Shown here piece after piece: positions 36,012-44,661 of a stretch of 64,000 nucleotides of DNA. How positions within the stretch are numbered: position 1 is the stretch's first letter; each line of letters starts with the position of its first letter. The notes under the pieces are model-generated. The model worked only from the letters and a program-made list of their open reading frames with translations. It was not told where the DNA came from and searched no databases. Source of the DNA: Solwaraspora sp. WMMD791 (GTDB lineage: Bacteria > Actinomycetota > Actinomycetes > Mycobacteriales > Micromonosporaceae); the NCBI RefSeq assembly GCF_029581195.1, contig NZ_CP120737.1, positions 5,247,001-5,311,000 on the forward strand, read 5' to 3'. A program made the translations under genes and the position numbers.

Positions 36012-36208
36012 TCGACCTCTCCACCGCCACCTGGCGCAAGAGCAGCCGCTCCAACGATCAGGGCCACTGTGTCGAGGTGGCCGACGGGCTCGGCGGCGTG
36101 GTCGGCGTACGGGACTCCAAGGACCCGGTCGGCCCGGTGCTGGTGATCGCCCCGGCGAGCTGGTCCGCCTTCATCGCCGCTACCAAGGGCGGCACGCTCA
36201 CCGCCTGA
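36008..36208 (+). CDS. DUF397 protein
   Basis: This 66-residue protein has the family signature TWRKSSRSNDQGHCVEVA, then VGVRDSKDPVGPVL and APASWSAFIAATK. It is translated by overlap with the XRE/DUF5753 gene and is its expected partner. A large hairpin after the stop ends the unit. Confidence 0.93.
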   Translation: MIDLSTATWRKSSRSNDQGHCVEVADGLGGVVGVRDSKDPVGPVLVIAPASWSAFIAATKGGTLTA

Positions 36209-36239
36209 CCGCTCGGCACCGGCAACGGCCCCACACGAT

Positions 36240-36288
36240 GTGAGGCTGGGATACCCAACGAGCGTGCCGTTGGGTGTCCCAGCCTCAC
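36240..36288. terminator. bidirectional terminator hairpin
   Basis: GTGAGGCTGGGA (36240-36251) and ACCCAAC (36253-36259) pair with GTTGGGT (36269-36275) and TCCCAGCCTCAC (36277-36288): 19 pairs plus one T-G wobble. It lies between the convergent DUF397 and DUF805 genes and lacks a T run. Confidence 0.8.
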
Positions 36289-36310
36289 GCGGGTGTCGCT
36301 GCCGCAGGCG

Positions 36311-36706
36311 TCAGACGGCTGGGCCGAACCCGGCGACGTCCTTGGGGTCGGGGCCGAAGCGGTTCGGGCCGGCCGTGCCGTTCTGCACGTAGAACACCAG
36401 CAGGACGATCCAGCCGATGATCGGGATCAGCCCGATCAGGATCCACCAGCCGGACCGGTCGGTGTCGTGCAGCCGGCGTACGGCGACCGCCAACGACGGC
36501 AGCAACAGCGCCAGGCTGACGATCAGGCCGATGACGCCGTTGGTGGAGTCCTCGAAGTTGGTGCCCAGGGCGGTGTCCAGGACCGAGGTCACGATGCTGA
36601 CGAGGAAGGAGAAGAGGAAGAACCACCAGTACTCGGAGCGGCGGGCCCGCCCGCTGAACCCGACGTACTGGGTGAGCACAGAGCGAACTGCGGCGGTGAA
36701 GTTCAT
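36311..36706 (-). CDS. DUF805 membrane protein
   Basis: The 131-residue protein has the DUF805 pattern: YVGFSGRARRSEYWWFFLF at the start, three to four membrane segments, VAVRRLHDTDRSGWW in the middle and a closing NGTAGPNRFGPDP. These proteins are small inner-membrane proteins of unknown role. ATG 36706 gives the family N-terminus MNFTAAVRSVL. Confidence 0.92.
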   Translation of the reverse strand: MNFTAAVRSVLTQYVGFSGRARRSEYWWFFLFSFLVSIVTSVLDTALGTNFEDSTNGVIGLIVSLALLLPSLAVAVRRLHDTDRSGWWILIGLIPIIGWIVLLVFYVQNGTAGPNRFGPDPKDVAGFGPAV

Positions 36707-36813
36707 GACGCCTCCAGCGTCTCAAGCGGGGCGGTGCGTGGCACTCAGGGTAGGAGACTGTCGCAACTGGATCTTGCCTGCCTGAGCGTACGGTGCCCGT
36801 GAGACCGGCGCTT

Positions 36814-37095
36814 CTACGAACGGCGCTTCAACTCACCGAGGACCTCGTCCATTGCGAACGTGTCGCCCGCTGCGAAGTCCTCCCGGGACTGGCGGAGATC
36901 CGCGAGGGCGTCGCCATCGGAGATCAGGTCGAGTGTTTCCCGCATCGACTCGTACTCGGCTACCGAGATCAGCATGACGTCGGCGCGGCCGTTGCGGGTG
37001 ATGGTGAAGTGGTCGTGTTCCCGGGCGACCCTGTCGGCGAGTTCGGCGATCCGGGCTTTGGCTTCCGAGATCGGAATGGTCTCCATGAAGGTCAT
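36814..37095 (-). CDS. Phd/YefM-type antitoxin without adjacent toxin
   Basis: The 93-residue protein starts with METIPISEAKARIAELADR and continues HDHFTITRNGRADVMLISVAEYESM, the Phd/YefM DNA-binding fold, with an acidic C-terminal tail that would bind a toxin. No RelE/YoeB-like gene follows: the 107 bases downstream to DUF805 contain no such frame. ATG 37095 was chosen; ATG 37086 three codons later is as good. It may be an orphan or act with a distant toxin. Confidence 0.8.
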   Translation of the reverse strand: MTFMETIPISEAKARIAELADRVAREHDHFTITRNGRADVMLISVAEYESMRETLDLISDGDALADLRQSREDFAAGDTFAMDEVLGELKRRS

Positions 37096-37249
37096 TCTGG
37101 CAACCGGGCGAACATCGACTACCGCCCGCTGAGTTGCGAGCACACCTGGCAGCGCGGCGGGCGACCGCAGACCCTCGCCGAACAGCACAAATCACATCAT
37201 TAGCCACTAGTTGGGCGCAGGGGAACCAGCGGAAGACGGCGGTAGAGGG

Positions 37250-37786
37250 TCAGCTGCCCGGGTTCGTGCCGACGCGGCGGGCGGTGGTGGCGGCAGCGGT
37301 CAGCGACTCGTCGACGCTGCCGGCCTGTTGCCGTACCGCCGCCAAGGTCTCCTTGACGGTGCCGAGCGCGCCGAGCAGCCGGGCCGGGTCGCCGCCGGCC
37401 AGCACCCGGGCCACCAACGTCGCCACCTCGTCCGCCTTGGCGGTGGCCGCGCCGATGCCGTCGTGGACGGTCCGGAGCTTGTCGCCGGCCCGGCCGAGGG
37501 TGGCCAGCACCTCGGCCGGTGATGCTTCCCGGGGCACCGGGACCACGGTCGCCGTCGTCTCGTCGAGGGCGCCGGTGACCCCGGCAAGACCGGCCTGCAG
37601 CTCCTTCAGCGCGTTGCGTACCTGGATCATGCCGGCCACGATGCCGCTGAAGCCGCCGGCCGCCGCCTGACCGGCGACCCGCTCGGCCTCGTGCTGGGCC
37701 GACGCGGCGGCCGTCCGTGCCTGTTCGATGCCCGCCCGCATCGCCCGCAGGTCCCTGCCGACGCCATCCACCGGTGCTGCCGCCAT
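37250..37786 (-). CDS. Ala-rich helical protein, unknown
   Basis: The 178-residue protein is almost entirely helical and rich in Ala and Gly, with AGIEQARTAAASAQHEAERV, a short glycine-rich break (QAAAGGFSGIVAGM) and heptad-like patterns. No signal or membrane segment is clear. The size and pattern resemble helical-hairpin proteins, but I see no WXG motif. ATG 37786 follows GAGGAG with a seven-base gap. It lies between the lone antitoxin and MerR, all on the minus strand. Confidence 0.65.
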   Translation of the reverse strand: MAAAPVDGVGRDLRAMRAGIEQARTAAASAQHEAERVAGQAAAGGFSGIVAGMIQVRNALKELQAGLAGVTGALDETTATVVPVPREASPAEVLATLGRAGDKLRTVHDGIGAATAKADEVATLVARVLAGGDPARLLGALGTVKETLAAVRQQAGSVDESLTAAATTARRVGTNPGS

Positions 37787-37856
37787 CGTCGTGCTCCTCA
37801 CCCCGTTTGACCTGCTTTTTCCATGGTGCGGGGTGGTCGGCGGAAAAGCCGGCAGA

Positions 37857-38240
37857 CTAGCCGTGGGTTGCGGTCGTGTCCGCCGAAGCCTGGTCGTGGT
37901 ACCAGGCGAGCTTCTCGCCGAGCCGGGCCCGCCAGCGGTGCAGCTGTTCGATCTGCTGCTCGACCGCATCCGCGTGTTCGCGCAGCAGCGCGATCCGCTC
38001 CGGAACGGTCTGCGGGTCACGGCACAGCTCGCCGTAGCGGCGTAGCCGTTCGATCGGCATCCCGGTGTCCCGCAGGCAGCGCAGGAAGTCGAGCATGCTC
38101 AGGTCGTCGTCGCTGTAGACGCGGCGCCCGCCGGCGGTGCGGGCGACCGGCGACAGAATGCCTTCCCGCTCGTAGTAGCGCAGGGTGTCGATCGAGAAGC
38201 CGGACCGGGCCGCCGCCTCGGCAGGTGAGTAGGCCGTCAT
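37857..38240 (-). CDS. MerR-family regulator
   Basis: The 127-residue protein has the MerR winged helix (YSPAEAAARSGFSIDTLRYYE, then GRRVYSDDDLSMLDFLRCLR) and a C-terminal coiled coil for dimerisation. No Cys cluster for metals is present, so it probably senses an organic compound. It is divergent from the aldo/keto reductase gene, and the shared region carries a typical MerR-type promoter. ATG 38240 gives MTAYSPAEAA. Confidence 0.93.
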   Translation of the reverse strand: MTAYSPAEAAARSGFSIDTLRYYEREGILSPVARTAGGRRVYSDDDLSMLDFLRCLRDTGMPIERLRRYGELCRDPQTVPERIALLREHADAVEQQIEQLHRWRARLGEKLAWYHDQASADTTATHG

Positions 38241-38257
38241 TCCGCCGACAGTACCGC

Positions 38258-38288
38258 TTGACCTGGAGCGCACTCCAGGTCGCAGGGT
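38258..38288 (+). promoter_or_regulatory. MerR-type promoter with 19-base spacer
   Basis: TTGACC (38258-38263) and CAGGGT (38283-38288) are separated by 19 bases. The palindrome ACCTGGAG-CGCA-CTCCAGGT (38261-38280) lies in the spacer. This is the classic layout of promoters that MerR proteins twist into an active shape. The reductase ATG at 38295 follows almost directly, so the message would be nearly leaderless. Confidence 0.8.
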
Positions 38289-38294
38289 GGACTC

Positions 38295-39257
38295 ATGACG
38301 TACGAGAAGAGCACCTGCGCACCGGCCTCGCCGCTGGTTCTGGGCGCGATGATGTTCGGCACCCGCATCGACGAGGAGACCTCGTTCGCCCTGCTCGACC
38401 GATTCGTCGAACGTGGCGGCGAGTGGATCGACACCGCTGACTGCTACGCGTTCTGGGCCAGCCAGGACGGCCGGGGCGGTGACAGCGAGCGGGTCATCGG
38501 ACGGTGGCTCGCCGCCCGCCCCGGCGTACGGGACAAGGTGCGCATCGCGACCAAGGTCGGGGCCGAGCCGCTGTGGGCCGGTTCGTGGCCGCGCGTGCGG
38601 GCCGGGCTGAGCCGCCGCGCCGTCGCCGACGCCTTCGCCGGCAGCCTGGACCGGCTGGGCGTGGCGAGCGTCGACCTGCTCTGGCTGCACCAGGAGGACC
38701 GGGCCACCCCGATCGAGGAGACCGTCGACGCGGTCGCCGCACTGGTCGCCTCCGGTGCCGTACGCCGGGTCGGCGCGTCCAACCACCCGGCCTGGCGGAT
38801 CGAACGGGCCCGCGCCCACGCGGCCGCCACCGGTACCCGGCCGATCGACGCCCTGCAGCTGAACGCCACCTATCTGCGGGCCCGCCCCGGCACGCTGCCC
38901 GAGGGAGTGGTCCATCCGTTCGGCCTGCTCAGCGACGAGCAGCGGGACATCGCCGAGGCGTACCGGATGGAGGTGTGGGCGTACACCCCGCTGCTGTCCG
39001 GTGCCTACGACGACCCGGCCAAGCCGATCCCGCCGGTGTACGACCACCCGGGCAGCGCGCGGCGGCTCGCGGCACTCGACGACGTCGCCCGGACCACCGG
39101 CGCGTCCCGTGGCCAGGTGGTGCTTGCCTGGCTGGTGGCGCAGGGCATCCGCCCGATACTGGGCGGCAGCAAGCCGTACCAGTTGGACGCGGCGCTCGAC
39201 GGCGTCTCACTGGAGCTCACCGACGAGCATCTCGCACACCTGAATGTGGCCGGCTGA
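38295..39257 (+). CDS. aldo/keto reductase
   Basis: The 320-residue NADPH-dependent oxidoreductase has the catalytic tetrad Asp46, Tyr51, Lys87 and His132 (WIDTADCYAFW, ATKVG, WLHQED) and the barrel motifs GASNHPAWR and ILGGSKPYQLDAAL. It likely reduces aldehydes or ketones when MerR is activated by the compound. The MerR gene and promoter are directly upstream. Substrate unknown. Confidence 0.93.
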   Translation: MTYEKSTCAPASPLVLGAMMFGTRIDEETSFALLDRFVERGGEWIDTADCYAFWASQDGRGGDSERVIGRWLAARPGVRDKVRIATKVGAEPLWAGSWPRVRAGLSRRAVADAFAGSLDRLGVASVDLLWLHQEDRATPIEETVDAVAALVASGAVRRVGASNHPAWRIERARAHAAATGTRPIDALQLNATYLRARPGTLPEGVVHPFGLLSDEQRDIAEAYRMEVWAYTPLLSGAYDDPAKPIPPVYDHPGSARRLAALDDVARTTGASRGQVVLAWLVAQGIRPILGGSKPYQLDAALDGVSLELTDEHLAHLNVAG

Positions 39258-39261
39258 CGGT

Positions 39262-39564
39262 GCTGACAGGTTCCTGATGGTTGGTCGGCAATCTCGTTCG
39301 CATGACGACATTTCGACACCCCCGTCGGTCCGGCCGCCGGTCCGTTCGTCGGTCCACTCCGCTGGTTGCCGCGCTGGCCGTGGCGGCGTGCGGGCTGCTG
39401 GCCGCCTGCGGCGGCGGGGGAAAGGACCCGGCGACCGGCGGTACGGCGACCGGTGCCCAAGGCTCGGCCGGTGACGGCGGGGTCGCCTCGATCGTGGGCA
39501 GCACGGCACCGGACGCGTCGCCGTCGCCGCAGGCGGAACGTCCGCTGATCCGTCCCGACACCTC
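39262..39564 (+). repeat. 303-base direct repeat, first copy
   Basis: 39262-39564 and 39998-40300 are identical except for one base near 39282. They cover the upstream leader and the first 88 codons of two adjacent lipoprotein genes. Sequence identity then stops abruptly. Confidence 0.95.
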
Positions 39565-39940
39565 GCGGGAGGAAGAGGATCGGCTCTACGCCGTCTACCT
39601 ACAGTGCCTGGAGGCCAATGGCCTGCCCAAGGGCGTCCGGGCGCCGGAGAACGGCGGCGACGACGCCCCGCCGGTCGCTGGCCCCCCGGAAAGCGCGGAG
39701 GATCAAGCCGCAGCGCGGAAGGCGGCCGAGGCGTGTGCCGCGCTGGAGCCCGAGGAGCTGTGGGAACGGTCCATGCGGCTCGACCCGACGTACCGGGACA
39801 AGCTGCAGGTGTGGGTGACGTGCCTGCAGGACAAGGGGGTCGACGCCTACGCCGACGGCGACAACCTGATGCTCAACGACGGGCTGCCGCCCGGCAACGA
39901 GATCGAGGAATGTGAGGCGGAGGCGTTCATCGAGGGCTGA
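39302..39940 (+). CDS. lipoprotein, tandem paralogue A
   Basis: This 212-residue protein begins with a long basic region (TTFRHPRRSGRRSVRRS) and a lipoprotein signal with two possible lipoboxes (VAACG, LLAACGG). After a Gly/Thr-rich linker comes a small domain with four Cys (YLQCLEANG, AEACAAL, VTCLQDKG, EECEAEAF), likely two disulfides. It is the first of two tandem copies: the leader and signal/linker are virtually identical, the middle differs, the end is about 94% identical in DNA. No family recognised. No clear ribosome-binding site before ATG 39302. Confidence 0.75.
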   Translation: MTTFRHPRRSGRRSVRRSTPLVAALAVAACGLLAACGGGGKDPATGGTATGAQGSAGDGGVASIVGSTAPDASPSPQAERPLIRPDTSREEEDRLYAVYLQCLEANGLPKGVRAPENGGDDAPPVAGPPESAEDQAAARKAAEACAALEPEELWERSMRLDPTYRDKLQVWVTCLQDKGVDAYADGDNLMLNDGLPPGNEIEECEAEAFIEG

Positions 39941-39997
39941 CCGGTGCTCCGCCCTTCAGAACGGGAGAGGATGTCAGTGGTGCAAGGAAGGTCCGGC

Positions 39998-40300
39998 GCT
40001 GACAGGTTCCTGATGGTCGGTCGGCAATCTCGTTCGCATGACGACATTTCGACACCCCCGTCGGTCCGGCCGCCGGTCCGTTCGTCGGTCCACTCCGCTG
40101 GTTGCCGCGCTGGCCGTGGCGGCGTGCGGGCTGCTGGCCGCCTGCGGCGGCGGGGGAAAGGACCCGGCGACCGGCGGTACGGCGACCGGTGCCCAAGGCT
40201 CGGCCGGTGACGGCGGGGTCGCCTCGATCGTGGGCAGCACGGCACCGGACGCGTCGCCGTCGCCGCAGGCGGAACGTCCGCTGATCCGTCCCGACACCTC
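39998..40300 (+). repeat. 303-base direct repeat, second copy
   Basis: Second copy of 39262-39564. A matching 3' block (39776-39946 and 40509-40679, about 94% identical) shows that the whole gene was duplicated. Confidence 0.95.
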
Positions 40301-40673
40301 CCCGGAGGAGGTGGATCGTATCTACGACGTCTACTGGAAGTGCCTGGAGGACAACGGGCTGACCCAGAGCGGCAGGGTCGTCGGCGGCAGCGGCGATTCG
40401 CCGACACCCACCAGCCCACCCAAGAGCCCGGAGGAGGAGGTCGCGGTGCGGAAGGCCGTTGAAAGATGTGCCGTACTGGAACCTGAGCACCTGTCCGAGC
40501 GGTCCCAGCGGCTCGACCCGACGTACCGGGACAAGCTGCAGGTGTGGGTGAAGTGCCTGCAGGACCGGGGGATCGACGCCTACGCCGAGGGCGACAACCT
40601 GATGCTCAAAGACGGTCTGCCGCCCGGCGACGAGATCGAGGAATGCGAGGCGGAGGCGTTCATCGAGGGCTGA
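40038..40673 (+). CDS. lipoprotein, tandem paralogue B
   Basis: This 211-residue copy shares the signal and linker with paralogue A, residue for residue over the first 88 positions, and its last 55 residues are nearly the same. The middle (about residues 90-155) is changed: VYWKCLEDNGLTQSGRVV and SPTPTSPPKSPEEEV replace the corresponding part, with the four Cys retained. Its 3' end overlaps the convergent histidine kinase gene by 14 bases. Possibly a partner or ligand sensor for that kinase, but this is only proximity. Confidence 0.75.
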   Translation: MTTFRHPRRSGRRSVRRSTPLVAALAVAACGLLAACGGGGKDPATGGTATGAQGSAGDGGVASIVGSTAPDASPSPQAERPLIRPDTSPEEVDRIYDVYWKCLEDNGLTQSGRVVGGSGDSPTPTSPPKSPEEEVAVRKAVERCAVLEPEHLSERSQRLDPTYRDKLQVWVKCLQDRGIDAYAEGDNLMLKDGLPPGDEIEECEAEAFIEG

Positions 40674-42594
40674 CCGGTGTCCGGGCCGGGATGCGTACGG
40701 TGACGTGCGTGCCCCGGCCCGGCTCGCTCGCCACGGTGATCTCCCCGCCGTGGGCGCGGGCCAGCTGCCGGGCGATCGGCAGACCCAGCCCGCTGCCGCC
40801 GGTGGACCGGCTGCGGGAGGCGTCCGCCCGCCAGAACCGGTCGAACAGTTTCGGCAGGTCGTCGGCGGCGATCCCGACCCCGGTGTCGACCACCTCGATG
40901 GTCAGCCAGTCGTCGCCGCGTACCGCGCAGTCGACGGTCACCGACCCGCCGGCCGGCGTGTGTCGGACCGCGTTGCCGACCAGGTTGCCGACGAGCTGGC
41001 GCAGCCGTACCGGATCGAGGACGACCTCCGGGTCGCCGTGGACCGCCAGCCGCAGGGCGACCCCGGCGGCGGTCGCGGCACCCTGGTTGGCCTCGACGAC
41101 CTGGGTGAGCACGTCGCCGACGAACGTCGGCTCCGGATGCAGGGTGAAGGTCCCGGCGTCGGCGGCGGCCAGATCCCGCAGATCGTCGATGACGTGCTGC
41201 AACAGGGTCGCTTCCTCGGTCAGCAGCGTGAGGGTACGCGGATCCACCGGGGCCAGCCCGTCCTGGGCGGCCTCCAACCAGGCCCGAATGTTCGTCAACG
41301 GGGTACGCAGCTCGTGCGCGACGTCGCTGACCATCGCCCGGCGCTGCTGTTCCAGCTGGTCCCGCCGCTGCGCCAGGTCGTTGAGGGCGGTGGCGAGGTA
41401 GCCGATCTCGTCGCGGGTGGTGACCGGCACCCGGTGCTGCCGGTCGACCGGCGCACGGGCCGCCTCGGTCAACGCCCGCAGCGGCCGGACCAGGCGCCTC
41501 CCGACGCCGACGGTGACCGCGACGGTGAGCAGCAGGACCAGGCCGGCGACGCCGGCGATCCGCAGCAGGTTGCCGGTGGAGAGGTTGACGGTCGTCGGTT
41601 CGGGCCCGGCGGCCGTCGGGTCGGTGACGAACAGCAGGACGGGCGGAGCGACGTACGGTCGTAGCTGGCTGCGTCGGCTCTCCTCCACGCAGGCCCGCAG
41701 CTGCGCCACCGACGGTACGCGCGGCAGCGCGCGGACGACCCCGACGGTCAACTCAGCCGTGATCGTCAGGTCGATCTGATCGACCACCGGGCTCAGACAG
41801 TTCCTGGTGAGGTCGAGCAGTTCCTCGAAGGGGCCGATCTCCCCGCGCGTCGGCTCGTGCAGCACGTCCGGCTCGACGCACCTGCCGTCACTGGGGAAGG
41901 GCACAGCTTCGAGCCCCTCGACGGCGGGCGACGGCCCAGGCTCACCCGAGGAGACGATCTCGACGGTCGGTCGGCCGCTGGGCAGCTCGACGATGCGGGC
42001 GGTGTCGTCGCTGCGGCCGAGACAGGTGAGGTACTCCTCGGCGACCTCGCGCAGCATCGCCCGTTCGTCGTCGGTGGGTCGGTACGGTCCGACCACGCGG
42101 GCGTCGATGCGTGACTCCTGACCGGCGGCCGTCGCGCCGACGTTCGCCACCGGGCTGGTGACCGTCGCGGCGGTCCCGGCCAACGCCGGGTCGAGGTCGA
42201 GCGGGTCGACGGTGGCCGACGGCCGGGCGTCGCGCAGCGACGGCCCGGGTGCCGACTCGGCGATCGGGTCGCGGGTCACCGGGTCGAGCAGCACGATCCT
42301 GCGGTCGGTGCGGGCCGCCAGTTCGTCGACGGTCGGGGCGACAGCCGACCAGTCGCGGTGCTCGACCGCGTAGGTGATCAAGGTGTCGTAGACGCTGACG
42401 TCGTCGGCGAGGGACCTGCCCTGTTCCTGTTCGATCGCCCGGGTCGTCGACTCCACCGTCAGCCAGGCGGTGGCGACGACCGCGCAGACCGTCACCAGCA
42501 CCGACGCGGCGAGCAGCCGCAGCACCAGACTGTGCCGCAGCGGCACCCGGGCACCGCCGGCCGCCGAGGCGCCGCCGGTCCCGGACTCAGCCAT
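40660..42594 (-). CDS. sensor histidine kinase
   Basis: The 644-residue membrane kinase has a first membrane helix (LVLRLLAASVLVTVCAVVAT), a large outer sensor of about 300 residues with several Cys, a second helix (IAGVAGLVLLLTVAVTVGV), HAMP, the phospho-acceptor His427 in SDVAHELRTPL, and the ATPase boxes (LVGNLVGNAVRHT, DTGVGI, GGSGLGL). ATG 42594 overlaps the end of the response-regulator gene by eight bases. The unusually large sensor part is not a domain I recognise. Confidence 0.95.
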   Translation of the reverse strand: MAESGTGGASAAGGARVPLRHSLVLRLLAASVLVTVCAVVATAWLTVESTTRAIEQEQGRSLADDVSVYDTLITYAVEHRDWSAVAPTVDELAARTDRRIVLLDPVTRDPIAESAPGPSLRDARPSATVDPLDLDPALAGTAATVTSPVANVGATAAGQESRIDARVVGPYRPTDDERAMLREVAEEYLTCLGRSDDTARIVELPSGRPTVEIVSSGEPGPSPAVEGLEAVPFPSDGRCVEPDVLHEPTRGEIGPFEELLDLTRNCLSPVVDQIDLTITAELTVGVVRALPRVPSVAQLRACVEESRRSQLRPYVAPPVLLFVTDPTAAGPEPTTVNLSTGNLLRIAGVAGLVLLLTVAVTVGVGRRLVRPLRALTEAARAPVDRQHRVPVTTRDEIGYLATALNDLAQRRDQLEQQRRAMVSDVAHELRTPLTNIRAWLEAAQDGLAPVDPRTLTLLTEEATLLQHVIDDLRDLAAADAGTFTLHPEPTFVGDVLTQVVEANQGAATAAGVALRLAVHGDPEVVLDPVRLRQLVGNLVGNAVRHTPAGGSVTVDCAVRGDDWLTIEVVDTGVGIAADDLPKLFDRFWRADASRSRSTGGSGLGLPIARQLARAHGGEITVASEPGRGTHVTVRIPARTPVSPR

Positions 42595-43282
42595 TGTCGG
42601 GGTCGCGGAGTTTGTAGCCGACGCCGTACACCGTCATCAGGTACGCCGGGCGGCGTACGTTCGGTTCGATCTTGCGGCGTAGGTTCACCATGTGGGTGTC
42701 GATGGCCCGCTCGGTCGAGTCCCGCTCCACGCCCCGGGTGTGCTCCAGCAGTTGCGCCCGGGTGAAGGCGCGTTCCGGCTGTTGCGCCATGGCGGCCAGG
42801 ATGGCGAACTCACCCGGGGTGCACACGACCGGCCGCCCGTCGACGGTGACCTCGCGACGGGCCGGGTCGACGGCGAGCGCACCGACCCGCCGTACCCCGT
42901 CGATCGTGGTCGGCAGCCGGTCGACGCGGCGCAGCAGCGTCCGGACCCGGGCCACCAGCTCCCGCGGCGAGTACGGCTTGGTCAGGTAGTCGTCGGCGCC
43001 CAGGTCCAGCCCGCGCAGCATGTCGTCCTCGTCGGCACGGGCGGTGAGCATCAGCACCAGCAGGTCGGATTCGCGGCGCAGGATCCGGCAGACGTTCAGC
43101 CCGTCCAGGCCGGGCATCATCACGTCGAGCACCAGCAGGTGCGGGCGCAGCCGACGGGCCCGGTCGAGCGCGTCGCGGCCGTCGTGGACCACAGTGGTCC
43201 GGTGACCCTCGGATTCGAGATAGCGACGCAGCACCTCGGCCTGCCGTCGGTCGTCCTCGGCGATCAGCACATGGGCAACCAC
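42587..43282 (-). CDS. OmpR-type response regulator
   Basis: The 231-residue protein has a receiver domain with phosphorylated Asp53 ([13 protein letters not shown]), Lys in YLTKPYSP, and a winged-helix output domain ([39 protein letters not shown]). It works with the downstream kinase. GTG 43282 gives [11 protein letters not shown]. It is divergent from the export adaptor gene across 98 bases, so the MacB-like system is a likely target. Confidence 0.95.
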   Translation of the reverse strand: MVAHVLIAEDDRRQAEVLRRYLESEGHRTTVVHDGRDALDRARRLRPHLLVLDVMMPGLDGLNVCRILRRESDLLVLMLTARADEDDMLRGLDLGADDYLTKPYSPRELVARVRTLLRRVDRLPTTIDGVRRVGALAVDPARREVTVDGRPVVCTPGEFAILAAMAQQPERAFTRAQLLEHTRGVERDSTERAIDTHMVNLRRKIEPNVRRPAYLMTVYGVGYKLRDPDNG

Positions 43283-43380
43283 CGCCGAACCATACTGCGC
43301 CGCCGGGCCGACCCAGCCGTGGGAAACCGCACCCGCACGGTCTGACAAGATCCTCACAATCGTTGTCGACGCTGGTCGGC

Positions 43381-44661
43381 ATGGTGTTCTCCCTGCGGGT
43401 CGCGGGCCGTCGTTGGCGGCGGCCCCTGACGTACGGACTGCTCGTCGTGATGCCGGTGGCCGGGTTGGTGGCGGCATCGACCATCACCGGCTGGGGCTGG
43501 CCCGGCCGGGATGCCGACGCCGAGGCGTCGGCGACCGACGACCCGGTCTGGGTGGCGACCACCGAGGTGGTCCGGATGGACATCTCGGACAGTCGGGAGC
43601 TGGACGGCACCCTCGGCTACGGCGCGGCCCGGCCGGTCCGGGGCACCGACGGGGTGCTGACCTGGCTGCCCGAGCAGGGCACCGTCGTCGGGCGCGGCGA
43701 GCAGCTGTACCGGGTGGACGACCAGCCGGTGCTGCTGTTCTACGGCGGTACGCCGTTGTTCCGTACCCTCGACACGCCCAACCTGGTCGGCCGCGACGTA
43801 CGGGTCGTCGCCGACAACCTGACGGCGCTGGGCTACCAGATCGGTTGGCAGCCGCCGGTCGGCACGACCGTCTCGGTCCCGGACCAGGATGCGGATGCCG
43901 ACGCGGACCAGGATGCGGATCCGGGCCAGACGCCGGCCCCGACGCAGTCGCCGGACAAGACGCAGTCGCCGGCCCCGACCCAGGCTCCCGACTCCGGTCG
44001 GCAGCCGACCCCGGCCGGCGGCGTGGTCACCGTCCGTACCGGCGACGCGGTCCTCACCCCGGACCTGATCTCGGCGATCCGACGCTGGCAGCGCGACCGC
44101 GACGCACCGGAGACCGGCACGCTGCGCCCCGGCGAGGTCGCCGTACTGCCGGGAAAGGTCCGGGTCGACGCGGTCGCCGCGCTGGCCGGCGACAGCGCCG
44201 CGACGGACCTCATGTCGGTCACCCCGACAGACAAGATCATTACGGTACGGGTGGGAGTCGGCGAGGCGAGCGGGATGGCGCCCAAAGCTCCGGTGTCGAT
44301 CACCCTGCCCGACGGCACGACCGTCCCCGGCACGATCACCGCCGTCGGCACCGTCGTCACCGATCCCGAGGGCCAGCCGGGGCAGGCTCCGCAGCTGAAC
44401 CTCAGCGTCGTGCCCGACGACCCGGCGGTGGTCGCCGCGCTGGAGTCCGCGCCGGTCCGGGTGCAGTTCCACACCGAGGTACGCGAGCAGGTCCTCGCCG
44501 TACCGGTCGGTGCGCTGCTGGCCCTCGCCGAGGGCGGGTACGCGGTCCAGTTCACCGACGGCACCCTGATCGCCGTGGAGACCGGCCTGTTCACCCGCGG
44601 CATGGTCGAGGTCACCGGGGCCGGCCTCGACGAGGGCATGACGGTGGTGACGACCTCGTGA
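43381..44661 (+). CDS. efflux adaptor with peptidoglycan-binding-like domain
   Basis: The 426-residue protein has an N-terminal membrane anchor ([20 protein letters not shown]), a biotinyl-lipoyl-like part ([16 protein letters not shown]), a domain with [16 protein letters not shown] and [14 protein letters not shown] like peptidoglycan-binding folds, and a beta-barrel part at the end. Such adaptors work with MacB-like ATPase/permease pairs in Gram-positives. A Asp/Ala and Gln/Ser/Pro-rich stretch (about 169-220) interrupts the middle. Its stop overlaps the ATPase start. Confidence 0.85.
   Translation: MVFSLRVAGRRWRRPLTYGLLVVMPVAGLVAASTITGWGWPGRDADAEASATDDPVWVATTEVVRMDISDSRELDGTLGYGAARPVRGTDGVLTWLPEQGTVVGRGEQLYRVDDQPVLLFYGGTPLFRTLDTPNLVGRDVRVVADNLTALGYQIGWQPPVGTTVSVPDQDADADADQDADPGQTPAPTQSPDKTQSPAPTQAPDSGRQPTPAGGVVTVRTGDAVLTPDLISAIRRWQRDRDAPETGTLRPGEVAVLPGKVRVDAVAALAGDSAATDLMSVTPTDKIITVRVGVGEASGMAPKAPVSITLPDGTTVPGTITAVGTVVTDPEGQPGQAPQLNLSVVPDDPAVVAALESAPVRVQFHTEVREQVLAVPVGALLALAEGGYAVQFTDGTLIAVETGLFTRGMVEVTGAGLDEGMTVVTTS

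Noticed and set aside
36707-36813. A RelE-type toxin after the YefM-like antitoxin
   Set aside because: No open frame of suitable length or similarity exists in this 107-base stretch.
33420-40700. A genomic island with integrase and attachment sites
   Set aside because: The gene content is accessory-like, but no integrase, transposase, tRNA gene or flanking direct repeat was found.
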